From Hydractinia symbiolongicarpus (taxonomy: Eukaryota; Cnidaria; Hydrozoa; Anthoathecata; Hydractiniidae): DNA of 64,000 nucleotides. A program made the translations under genes and the position numbers. A model generated the notes under the pieces. That model was not told the DNA's origin and searched no databases. It saw nothing but the letters and a program-made list of their open reading frames with translations. Below, in pieces: positions 1-10,338 of the stretch. The stretch covers positions 29,415,501-29,479,500 of the forward strand of contig NC_079878.1 of NCBI RefSeq assembly GCF_029227915.1. The letters are read 5' to 3'. Positions within the stretch are counted from its first letter, which is position 1. Each line of letters starts with the position of its first letter.

Positions 1-203
1 TGGCCCGTATAGTCAAAAGTATACAAAGAAAGTACCCTGTGAGTAAACTCATTTCCCGAACAATTTTTTAAATTATTTTTTCACCACTAAAACACATGAG
101 ACTTGTAGTTTTAAAAGATGTTTTCATTTTTGATGAGACGCTTAATGAAAGAAGTTTAATTGCCGGCAAACGAAAACCCGCGATTTCCCGTAAATCCCGG
201 GCT
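1..203 (+). repeat. Satellite monomer, Z-like class
   Basis: First full monomer of the window. It has GCTTAATGAAAG and an ATTGCCGG end (as in class Z at 14,600) combined with an F-like AACAATT and TTTTAAAAGATG. It is therefore probably a mosaic of Z and F types. Confidence 0.75.
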
Positions 204-2436
204 TGGCCCGTATAGTCGAATGTATACAAAGAAAGTACCTTGTGAGTAAACTCATTTCCCGAACGATTTTTTAAATTATTTTTTCACCACTAAAACGCAT
301 GAGACTTGTAGTTTTCAAAAATGTTTTCATTTTTGATGAGACGTTGAATGTAAGAAGTTTAATCGCCGGCAAACAAAAACCCGCGATTTCCCGTAAATCC
401 CGTGCTTGGCCCGTATAGTCGAATGTATACAAAGAAAGTACCCTGTGAGTAAACTCATTTCCCAAACAATTTTTTAAATTATTTTTTCACCACTAAAACA
501 CATGAGACTTGTAGTTTTAAAAAATGTTTTCATTTTTGATGAGACGCTGAATATAAGAAGTTTAATCGCCGGCAAACAAAAACCCGCGATTTTCCGTAAA
601 TCCCGTGCTTGGCCCGTATAGTCGAGTACATACAAAGAAAGTACCCCGTGAGTAAACTCATTTCTCGAACGATTTTTTAAATTATTTTTTCACCACTAAA
701 ACGTATGAGACTTGTAGTTTTTAAAAATGTTTTCATTTTTGATGAGATGCTGAATAAAAGAAGTTTAATCGCCGGCAAACGAAAACCCGCGATTTCCCGT
801 AAATCCCGGACTCGGCCCGTATAGTCAAAAGGATACAAAGAAAGTACCCCGTGAGTAAAATCATTTCTCGAACGATTTTTTAAATTATTTTTTCACCACT
901 AAAACGCATGAGACTTGTAGTTTTCAAAAATGTTTTCATTTTTGATGAGACGCTGAATAAAAGAAGTGTAATCGCTGGCAAACAAAAACCCGCAAATTCC
1001 CGTAAATCCCAAACTCGGCCCGTATAATCAAAAGTATACAAAGAAAATACCCAGGGAGTAAACTCATTTCCAGAACGATTTTTTAAATTATCTTTTCACC
1101 ACTAAAACGCATGAGACTTGTAGTTTTCAAAAATGTTTTCATTTTTGATGAGACGTTGAATGTAAGAAGTTTAATCGCCGGCAAACAAAAACCCGCAATT
1201 TCCCGTAAATCCCGTGCTTGGCCCGTATAGTCGAATGTATACAAAGAAAGTACCCTGTGAGTAAACTCATTTCCCAAACAATTTTTTAAATTATTTTTTC
1301 ACCACTAAAACACATGAGACTTGTTGTTTTAAAAAATGTTTTCATTTTTGATGAGACGCTGAATATAAGAAGTTTAATCGCCGGCAAACAAAAACCCGCG
1401 ATTTTCCGTAAATCCCGTGCTTGGCCCGTATAATCGAGTACATACAAAGAAAGTACCCCGTGAGTAAACTCATTTCTCGAACGATTTTTTAAATTATTTT
1501 TTCACCACTAAAACGCATGAGACTTGTAGTTTTCAAAAATGTTTTCATTTTTGATGAGATGCTGAATAAAAGAAGTTTAATCGCCGGCAAACGAAAACCC
1601 GCGATTTCCCGTAAATCCCGGACTCGGCCCGTATAGTCAAAAGTATACAAAGAAAGTACCCCGTGAGTAAACTCATTTCTCGAACGATTTTTTAAATTAT
1701 TTTTTCACCACTAAAACGCATGAGACTTGTAGTTTTCAAAAATGTTTTCATTTTTGATGAGACGCTGAATAAAAGAAGTGTAATCGCCGGCAAACAAAAA
1801 CCCGCAAATTCCCGTAAATCCCAAACTCGGCCCGTATAATCAAAAGTATACAAAGAAAATACCCAGGGAGTAAACTCATTTCCAGAACGATTTTTTAAAT
1901 TATCTTTTCACCACTAAAACGCATGAGACTTGTAGTTTTCAAAAATGTTTTCATTTTTGATGAGACGTTGAATGTAAGAAGTTTAATCGCCGGCAAACAA
2001 AAACCCGCGATTTCCCGTAAATCCCGTGCTTGGCCCGTATAGTCGAATGTATACAAAGAAAGTACCCTGTGAGTAAACTCATTTCCCGAACAATTTTTTA
2101 AATTATTTTTTCACCACTAAAACACATGAGACTTGTAGTTTTAAAAGATGTTTTCATTTTTGATGAGACGCTGAATATAAGAAGTTTAATCGCCGGCAAA
2201 CAAAAACCCGCGATTTCCCGTAAATCCCGTGCTTGGCCCGTATAGTCGAGTACATACAAAGAAAGTACCCTGTGAGTAAACTCATTTCTCGAACGATTTT
2301 TTAAATTATTTTTTCACCACTAAAACGCATGAGACTTGTAGTTTTCAAAAATGTTTTCATTTTTGATGAGATGCTGAATAAAAGAAGTGTAATCGCCGGC
2401 AAACGAAAACCCGGGAATTCCCGTAAATCCCAAACT
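204..2436 (+). repeat. 4-mer HOR (H-F-G-C), 812-bp period
   Basis: The monomers at 204, 407, 610 and 813 are of classes H (GTTGAATGTAAG), F (CACATGAG, AATATAAG), G (GAGTACATAC, GATGCTG) and C (AAGTGTAATC). They are repeated at 1016-1827 and again from 1828. In the third copy G and C are fused into one monomer (2234-2436), which starts as G and ends as C. Internal 195-base stretches at 271 and 1083 encode identical frames, which confirms the 812-bp offset. Confidence 0.88.
207..220 (-). repeat. CENP-B-box-like motif with short spacer (example)
   Basis: On the minus strand the bases read TTCG-ACTATA-CGGG. The vertebrate CENP-B core is TTCG, four bases, A, two bases, CGGG. Here the spacer is 6 bases instead of 7, although the A three bases before CGGG is kept. 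The motif occurs in monomers whose plus strand reads CCCGTATAGTCGAA (classes A, F, H-like), and not in those with GTCAAAAG. A working box is unproven. Confidence 0.35.
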
Positions 2437-2842
2437 CGGCCCGCATAGTCAAAAGTATACAAAGAAAATACCAAGGGAGTAAACTCATTTCCAGAACGAT
2501 TTTTTAAATTATCTTTTCAACCACTAAAACGCATGAGACTTGTAGTTTTCAAAAATGTTTTCATTTTTGATAAGACGCTGAATAAAAGATGTTTAATCGC
2601 CGTCTAACCAAAACCCGCGATTTCCCGTAAATACTGGACTCGGTCCGTATAGTCAAAAGTATACAAAGAAAGTACCCAGGGAGTAAACTCATTTCCCGAA
2701 CGATTTTTTAAATTATTTTTTCACCACTAAAACGCATGAGACTTGTAGTTTTCAAAAATGTTTTCATTTTTGATAAGACGCAGAATAAAAGATGTTAATC
2801 GCCGGCAAACGAAAACCCGCGATTTCCCGTGAATCCCGGGCT
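2437..2842 (+). repeat. D-E monomer pair closing the first HOR unit
   Basis: D (2437) has the GCCGTCTAACC variant and carries one extra A in CAACCACT, so it is 204 bp. E (2641) has GACGCAGAATAAAAGATG followed by TTAATCG with one T missing, so it is 202 bp. D-E directly precedes class A at 2843, as at nearly every later unit end. Confidence 0.82.
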
Positions 2843-4454
2843 TGGCCCGTATAGTCGAATGTATACAAAGAAAGTACCCTTTGAGTAAACTCATTTCCCG
2901 AACGATTTATTAAATGATTTTTTCACCACTAAAACGCATGAGACTTGTAGTTTTCAAAAATGTTTTCATTTTTGATGAGACGCTGAATGAAAAAAGTTTA
3001 ATCGCCGGCAAACGAAAACCTGCAATTTCCCGTAAATCCCGTGCTTGGCCCGTATAGTCGAGTATATACAAAGAAAATACCCAGGAAGTAAACTCATTTC
3101 CCGAACGATTTTTTCACCACTAAAACGTATGAGACTCGTAGTTTTCAAAAATGTTTTTATTTTTGATGAGACGCTGAATAAAAGAAGTTTAATCGCCGGC
3201 AAACGAAAACCCGCGATTTCCCGTAAATCCCGGACTCGATCCGTATAATCAAAAGTATAAAAAGAAAGTACCCTGTGAGTAAACTCATTTCTCGAACGAT
3301 TTTTTAAATTATTTTTTCACCACTAAAACGCATGAGACTTGTAGTTTTTAAAAATGTTTTCATTTTTGATGAGACGCTGAATAAAAGAAGTTTAATCGCC
3401 GGCAAACGAAAACCCGCAATTTCCCATAAATCCCGTGCTTGGCTCGAAAAGTCAAGTATATACAAAGAAAGTACCCTGTGAGTAAACTCATTTCTCGGAC
3501 GATTTTTTAAATTATTTTTTCACCACTAAAACGCATGAGACTTGTAGTTTTCAAAAATGTTTTCATTTTTGATGAGATGCTGAATAAAAGAAGTTTAATC
3601 GCCGGCAAACGAAAACCCGCGATTTCCCGTAAATCCCGGACTCGGCCCGTATAGTCAAAAGTATACAAAGAAAGTACCCTGCGAGTAAACTCATTTCCAG
3701 AACGATTTTTTAAATTATCTTTTCACCACTAAAACGCACGAGACTTGTAGTTTTCAAAAATGTTTTCATTTTTGATGAGACGCTGAATAAAAGAAGTGTA
3801 ATCGCCGGCAAACGAAAACCCGCGAATTCGCGTAAATCCCAAACTCAGCCCGTATAGTCAAAAGTATACAAAGAAAATACCCAGGGAGTAAACTTATTTC
3901 CAGAACGATTTTTTAAATTATCTTTTCACCACTAAAACGCATGAGACTTGTAGTTTTCAAAAATGTTTTCATTTTTGATAAGACGCTGAATAAAAGATGT
4001 TTAATCGCCGTCTAACCAAAACCCGCGATTTCCCGTAAATACCAGACTTGGCCCGTATAGTCAAAAGTATACAAAGAAAGTACCCTGCGAGTAAACTTAT
4101 TTCCAGAACGATTTTTTAAATTATCTTTTCACAACTAAAACGCACGAGACTTGTAGTTTTCAAAAATGTTTTCATTTTTGATAAGACGCTGAATAAAAGA
4201 AGTGTAATCGCCGGCAAACGAAAACCCGCGAATTCGCGTAAATCCCAAACTCAGCCCGTATAGTCAAAAGTATACAAAGAAAATACCCAGGAAGTAAACT
4301 TATTTCCAGAACGATTTTTTAAATTATCTTTTCACCACTAAAACGCATGAGACTTGCAGTTTTCAAAAATGTTTTCATTTTTGATGAGATGCTGAATAAA
4401 AGAAGTGTAATCGCCGGCAAACGAAAACCCGCGATTTCCCGTAAATCCCGGGCT
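2843..4454 (+). repeat. 8-monomer HOR unit A-B-X-Y-C-D-C-(D/E), copy 1, 1,612 bp
   Basis: Starts with A (TTATTAAATGATT, GAATGAAAAAAG), then B (GAGTATATAC, ATGAGACTCG), X (GTATAAAAAG), Y (TTGGCTCGAAAAG), C, D and C. It ends in a monomer that begins like D and ends like E (CCCGGGCT). It is 12 bp shorter than copy 2 because the B monomer has lost 12 bp near 3110. Otherwise it is nearly identical to the next unit. Confidence 0.88.
3105..3116 (+). repeat. 12-bp deletion between T-tracts in a B monomer
   Basis: The sequence reads GAACGATTTTTTCACCAC where other monomers have two T6 tracts separated by AAATTA. Loss of one T-tract plus the intervening bases fits slippage between direct T repeats. The copies at 4.7 kb and 6.3 kb keep the 12 bp, so the loss came after that unit was amplified. 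It makes this B monomer 191 bp and opens a chance 67-codon frame. Confidence 0.85.
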
Positions 4455-6078
4455 TGGCCCGTATAGTCGAATGTATACAAAGAAAGTACCCTGTGAGTAA
4501 ACTCATTTCCCGAACGATTTATTAAATGATTTTTTCACCACTAAAACGCATGAGACTTGTAGTTTTCAAAAATGTTTTCATTTTTGATGAGACGCTGAAT
4601 GAAAAAAGTTTAATCGCCGGCAAACGAAAACCTGCAATTTCCCGTAAATCCCGTGCTTGGCCCGTATAGTCGAGTATATACAAAGAAAATACCCAGGAAG
4701 TAAACTCATTTCCCGAACGATTTTTTAAATTATTTTTTCACCACTAAAACGTATGAGACTCGTAGTTTTCAAAAATGTTTTTATTTTTGATGAGACGCTG
4801 AATAAAAGAAGTTTAATCGCCGGCAAACGAAAACCCGCGATTTCCCGTAAATCCCGGACTCGATCCGTATAATCAAAAGTATAAAAAGAAAGTACCCTGT
4901 GAGTAAACTCATTTCTCGAACGATTTTTTAAATTATTTTTTCACCACTAAAACGCATGAGACTTGTAGTTTTCAAAAATGTTTTCATTTTTGATGAGACG
5001 CTGAATAAAAGAAGTTTAATCGCCGGCAAACGAAAACCCGCAACTTCCCATAAATCCCGTGCTTGGCTCGAAAAGTCAAGTATATACAAAGAAAGTACCC
5101 TGTGAGTAAACTCATTTCTCGGACGATTTTTTAAATTATTTTTTCACCACTAAAACGCATGAGACTTGTAGTTTTCAAAAATGTTTTCATTTTTGATGAG
5201 ATGCTGAATAAAAGAAGTTTAATCGCCGGCAAACGAAAACCCGCGATTTCCCGTAAATCCCGGACTCGGCCCGTATAGTCAAAAGTATACAAAGAAAGTA
5301 CCCTGCGAGTAAACTCATTTCCAGAACGATTTTTTAAATTATCTTTTCACCACTAAAACGCACGAGACTTGTAGTTTTCAAAAATGTTTTCATTTTTGAT
5401 GAGACGCTGAATAAAAGAAGGGTAATCGCCGGCAAACGAAAACCCGCGAATTCGCGTAAATCCCAAACTCAGCCCGTATAGTCAAAAGTATACAAAGAAA
5501 ATACCCAGGGAGTAAACTTATTTCCAGAACGATTTTTTAAATTATCTTTTCACCACTAAAACGCATGAGACTTGTAGTTTTCAAAAATGTTTTCATTTTT
5601 GATAAGACGCTGAATAAAAGATGTTTAATCGCCGTCTAACCAAAACCCGCGATTTCCCGTAAATACCAGACTTGGCCCGTATAGTCAAAAGTATACAAAG
5701 AAAGTACCCTGCGAGTAAACTTATTTCCAGAACGATTTTTTAAATTATCTTTTCACAACTAAAACGCACGAGACTTGTAGTTTTCAAAAATGTTTTCATT
5801 TTTGATAAGACGCTGAATAAAAGAAGTGTAATCGCCGGCAAACGAAAACCCGCGAATTCGCGTAAATCCCAAACTCAGCCCGTATAGTCAAAAGTATACA
5901 AAGAAAATACCCAGGAAGTAAACTTATTTCCAGAACGATTTTTTAAATTATCTTTTCACCACTAAAACGCATGAGACTTGCAGTTTTCAAAAATGTTTTC
6001 ATTTTTGATGAGATGCTGAATAAAAGAAGTGTAATCGCCGGCAAACGAAAACCCGCGATTTCCCGTAAATCCCGGGCT
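4455..6078 (+). repeat. 8-monomer HOR unit A-B-X-Y-C-D-C-(D/E), copy 2, 1,624 bp
   Basis: Exactly 8 x 203 bp, in the same class order as copy 1. Shared private variants include GAATGAAAAAAG, CGATCCGTATAATC, TTGGCTCGAAAAG and ACTTGCAG. The last monomer (5876) is the same D/E mosaic as at 4252. Confidence 0.9.
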
Positions 6079-7904
6079 TGGCCCGTATAGTCGAATGTAT
6101 ACAAAGAAAGTACCCTGTGAGTAAACTCATTTCCCGAACGATTTATTAAATGATTTTTTCACCACTAAAACGCATGAGACTTGTAGTTTTCAAAAATGTT
6201 TTCATTTTTGATGAGACGCTGAATGAAAAAAGTTTAATCGCCGGCAAACGAAAACCTGCAATTTCCCGTAAATCCCGTGCTTGGCCCGTATAGTCGAGTA
6301 TATACAAAGAAAATACCCAGGAAGTAAACTCATTTCCCGAACGATTTTTTAAATTATTTTTTCACCACTAAAACGTATGAGACTCGTAGTTTTCAAAAAT
6401 GTTTTTATTTTTGATGAGACGCTGAATAAAAGAAGTTTAATCGCCGGCAAACGAAAACCCGCGATTTCCCGTAAATCCCGGACTCGATCCGTATAATCAA
6501 AAGTATAAAAAGAAAGTACCCTGTGAGTAAACTCATTTCTCGAACGATTTTTTAAATTATTTTTTCACCACTAAAACGCATGAGACTTGTAGTTTTCAAA
6601 AATGTTTTCATTTTTGATGAGACGCTGAATAAAAGAAGTTTAATCGCCGGCAAACGAAAACCCGCAACTTCCCATAAATCCCGTGCTTGGCTCGAAAAGT
6701 CAAGTATATACAAAGAAAGTACCCTGTGAGTAAAATCATTTCTCGGACGGTTTTTTAAATTATTTTTTCCCCACTAAAACGCATGAGACTTGTAGTTTTC
6801 AAAAATGTTTTCATTTTTGATGAGATGCTGAATAAAAGAAGTTTAATCGCCGGCAAACGAAAACCCGCGATTTCCCGTAAATCCCGGACTCGGCCCGTAT
6901 AGTCAAAAGTATACAAAGAAAGTACCCTGCGAGTAAACTCATTTCCAGAACGATTTTTTAAATTATCTTTTCACCACTAAAACGCACGAGACTTGTAGTT
7001 TTCAAAAATGTTTTCATTTTTGATGAGACGCTGAATAAAAGAAGTGTAATCGCCGGCAAACGAAAACCCGCGAATTCGCGTAAATCCCAAACTCAGCCCG
7101 TATAGTCAAAAGTATACAAAGAAAATACCCAGGGAGTAAACTTATTTCCAGAACGATTTTTTAAATTATCTTTTCCCCACTAAAACGCATGAGACTTGTA
7201 GTTTTCAAAAATGTTTTCATTTTTGATAAGACGCTGAATAAAAGATGTTTAATCGCCGTCTAACCAAAACCCGCGATTTCCCGTAAATACCAGACTTGGC
7301 CCGTATAGTCAAAAGTATACAAAGAAAGTACCCTGCGAGTAAACTTATTTCCAGAACGATTTTTTAAATTATCTTTTCACCACTAAAACGCACGAGACTT
7401 GTAGTTTTCAAAAATGTTTTCATTTTTGATAAGACGCTGAATAAAAGAAGTGTAATCGCCGGCAAACGAAAACCCGCGAATTCGCGTAAATCCCAAACTC
7501 AGCCCGTATAGTCAAAAGTATACAAAGAAAATACCCAGGAAGTAAACTTATTTCCAGAACGATTTTTTAAATTATCTTTTCACCACTAAAACGCATGAGA
7601 CTTGTAGTTTTCAAAAATGTTTTCATTTTTGATAAGACGCTGAATAAAAGATGTTTAATTGCCGTCTAACCAAAACCCGCGATTTCCCGTAAATACCAGA
7701 CTCGGCCCGTATAGTCAAAAGTATACAAAGAAAGTACCCAGGGAGTAAACTCATTTCCCGAACGATTTTTTAAATTACTTTTTCACCACTAAAACGCATG
7801 AGACTTGTAGTTTTCAAAAATGTTTTCATTTTTGATAAGACGCAGAATAAAAGATGTTAATCGCCGGCAAACGAAAACCCGCGATTTCCCGTAAATCCCG
7901 GGCT
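6079..7904 (+). repeat. 9-monomer HOR unit A-B-X-Y-C-D-C-D-E, copy 3, 1,826 bp
   Basis: Follows copies 1 and 2 through the second C monomer. It then has separate D (7500) and E (7703) monomers where the others have one fused monomer. The 8-mer is therefore most simply explained as a 9-mer that lost 202 bp by recombination between D and E. E lacks one T, giving 9 x 203 - 1. Confidence 0.88.
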
Positions 7905-8512
7905 TGGCCCGTATAGTCGAATGTATACAAAGAAAGTACCCTGTGAGTAAACTTATTTCCCAAACGATTTATTAAATAATTTTTTCACCACTAAAACACA
8001 TGAGACTTGTAGTTTTAAAAGATGTTTTCATTTTTGATGAGACGCTGAATATAAGAAGTTTAATCGCCGGCAAACAAAAACCCGCGATTTCCCGTAAATC
8101 CCGTGCTTGGCCCGTATAGTCGAGTACATACAAAGAAAGTACCCTGTGAGTAAACTCATTTCTCGAACGATTTTTTAAATTATTTTTTCACCACTAAAAC
8201 GCATGAGACTTGTAGTTTTCAAAAATGTTTTCATTTTTGATGAGATGCTGAATAAAAGAAGTGTAATCGCCGGCAAACGTAAACCCGCGAATTCCCGTAA
8301 ATCCCAAACTCGGCCCGCATAGTCAAAAGTATACAAAGAAAGTACCCAGGGAGTAAACTCATTTCCCGAACGATTTTTTAAATTATTTTTTCACCACTAA
8401 AACGCATGAGACTTGTAGTTTTCAAAAATGTTTTCATTTTTGATAAGACGCAGAATAAAAGATGTTAATCGCCGGCAAACGAAAACCCGCGATTTCCCGT
8501 AAATCCCGGGCT
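7905..8512 (+). repeat. 3-monomer unit of mosaic monomers, 608 bp
   Basis: The first monomer begins as A (TTATTAAATAATT) and continues as F (CACATGAG, TTTTAAAAGATG, AATATAAG). The second begins as G and ends as C. The third is E (202 bp). Two mosaics in a row suggest repeated internal deletions of a longer unit. Confidence 0.8.
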
Positions 8513-9435
8513 TGGCCCGTATAGTCGAATGTATACAAAGAAAGTACCCTGTGAGTAAACTCATTTCCCGAACGATTTATTAAATGATTTTTTCACCACT
8601 AAAACGCATGAGACTTGTAGTTTTCAAAAATGTTTTCATTTTTGATGAGACACTGAATGAAAAAAGTTTAATCGCCGGCAAACGAAAACCTGCAATTTCC
8701 CGTAAATCCCGTGCTTGGCCCGTATAGTCGAGTATATACAAAGAAAATACCCAGGAAGTAAACTCATTTCCCGAACGATTTTTTAAATTATTTTTTCACC
8801 ACTAAAACGTATGAGACTCGTAGTTTTCAAAAATGTTTTTATTTTTGATGAGACGCTGAATAAAAGAAGTTTAATCGCCGGCAAACGAAAACCCGCGATT
8901 TCCCGTAAATCCCGGACTCGATCCGTATAATCAAAAGTATAAAAAGAAAGTACCCTGTGAGTAAACTCATTTCTCGAACGATTTTTTAAATTATTTTTTC
9001 ACCACTAAAACGCATGAGACTTGTAGTTTTCAAAAATGTTTTCATTTTTGATGAGACGCTGAATAAAAGAAGTTTAATCGCCGGCAAACGAAAACCCGCA
9101 ATTTCCCATAAATCCCGTGCTTGGCTCGAAAAGTCAAGTATATACAAAGAAAGTACCCTGTGAGTAAACTCATTTCTCGGACGATTTTTTAAATTATTTT
9201 TTCACCACTAAAACGCATGAGACTTGTAGTTTTCAAAAATGTTTTCATTTTTGATGAGATGCTGAATAAAAGAAGTTTAATCGCCGGCAAACGAAAACCC
9301 GCGATTTCCCGTAAATCCCGGACTCGGCCCGTATAGTCAAAAGTATACAAAGAAAGTACCCTGCGAGTAAACTCATTTCCAGAACGATTTTTTAAATTAT
9401 CTTTTCACCACTAAAACGCACGAGACTTGTAGTTT

Positions 9436-9457
9436 TCAAAAATGTTTTCATTTTTGA
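9436..9457 (+). repeat. Dyad (hairpin/cruciform-capable) site, one per monomer
   Basis: The arms TCAAAAATG and CATTTTTGA are perfect reverse complements separated by TTTT. The site recurs at the same place in most of the ~315 monomers. Class B has a C-to-T change that breaks one pair (GTTTTTATTTTT). Class F (TTTTAAAAGATG) and the CAGGAATG class lose more of the left arm. Whether it extrudes in the cell or binds a protein cannot be told from sequence. Confidence 0.85.
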
Positions 9458-9502
9458 TGAGACGCTGAATAAAAGAAGTGTAATCGCCGGCAAACGAAAA
9501 CC

Positions 9503-9514
9503 CGCGAATTCGCG
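9503..9514 (+). repeat. Perfect 12-bp palindrome CGCGAATTCGCG in class C monomers
   Basis: This fully self-complementary dodecamer first occurs at 3821-3832 and recurs in class C monomers (for example 17,036 upstream monomers, 25.5 kb, 29.6 kb, 31.2 kb, 39.7 kb). Other C monomers carry CGCGAATTCCCG or CGCAAATTCCCG, which break the symmetry. It lies in the CpG-rich end of the monomer. Confidence 0.9.
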
Positions 9515-10338
9515 TAAATCCCAAACTCAGCCCGTATAGTCAAAACTATACAAAGAAAATACCCAGGGAGTAAACTTATTTCCAGAACGATTTTTTAAAT
9601 TATCTTTTCACCACTAAAACGCATGAGACTTGTAGTTTTCAAAAATGTTTTCATTTTTGATAAGACGCTGAATAAAAGATGTTTAATCGCCGTCTAACCA
9701 AAACCCGCGATTTCCCGTAAATACCAGACTCGGCCCGTATAGTCAAAAGTATACAAAGAAAGTACCCTGCGATTAAACTTATTTCCAGAACGATTTTTTA
9801 AATTATCTTTTCACCACTAAAACGCACGAGACTTGTAGTTTTCAAAAATGTTTTCATTTTTGATAAGACGCTGAATAAAAGAAGTGTAATCGCCGGCAAA
9901 AGAAAACCCGCGAATTCGCGTAAATCCCAAACTCAGCCGGTATAGTCAAAAGTATACAAAAAAAATACCCAGGAAGTAAACTTATTTCCAGAACGATTTT
10001 TTAAATTATCTTTTCACCACTAAAACGCATGAGACTTGTAGTTTTCAAAAATGTTTTCATTTTTGATAAGACGCTGAATAAAAGATGTTTAATCGCCGTC
10101 TAACCAAAACCCGCGATTTCCCGTAAATACCAGACTCGGCCCGTATAGTCAAAAGTATACAAAGAAAGTACCCAGGGAGTAAACTCATTTCCCGAACGAT
10201 TTTTTAAATTACTTTTTCACCACTAAAACGCATGAGACTTGTAGTTTTCAAAAATGTTTTCATTTTTGATAAGACGCAGAATAAAAGATGTTAATCGCCG
10301 GCAAACGAAAACCCGCGATTTCCCGTAAATCCCGGGCT

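Larger units (their letters stand above)
9325..9527 (+). repeat. Representative monomer (class C), 203 bp
   Basis: This monomer serves as the reference for the motif map. Offsets from its first base: CGGCCCGTATA landmark 1-11; purine-rich AAAGAAAG about 25-32; A/T-tract core (T6, AAATTA, T-rich) about 63-81; conserved CACCACTAAAACG about 82-94; dyad with 9-bp arms 112-133; CpG-rich end (ATCGCCGGC, AAACGAAAACCCGCG) about 159-190. Hand count: 43 C, 34 G, 38% G+C, 14 CpG dinucleotides. Because 203 is not a multiple of 3, any reading frame shifts at each monomer. This explains why open frames are short and recur without being genes. Confidence 0.93.
8513..10338 (+). repeat. 9-monomer HOR unit A-B-X-Y-C-D-C-D-E, 1,826 bp
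   Basis: Monomers start at 8513, 8716, 8919, 9122, 9325, 9528, 9731, 9934 and 10137. Class order matches 6079-7904, with scattered point changes (GACACTGAATG in A, AAAAAAATACCC near 9960). Confidence 0.88.

Noticed and set aside
207-220. A canonical CENP-B box.
   Set aside because: The TTCG and CGGG halves are 6 bases apart rather than 7, so it does not meet the consensus. Kept only as a CENP-B-like finding.
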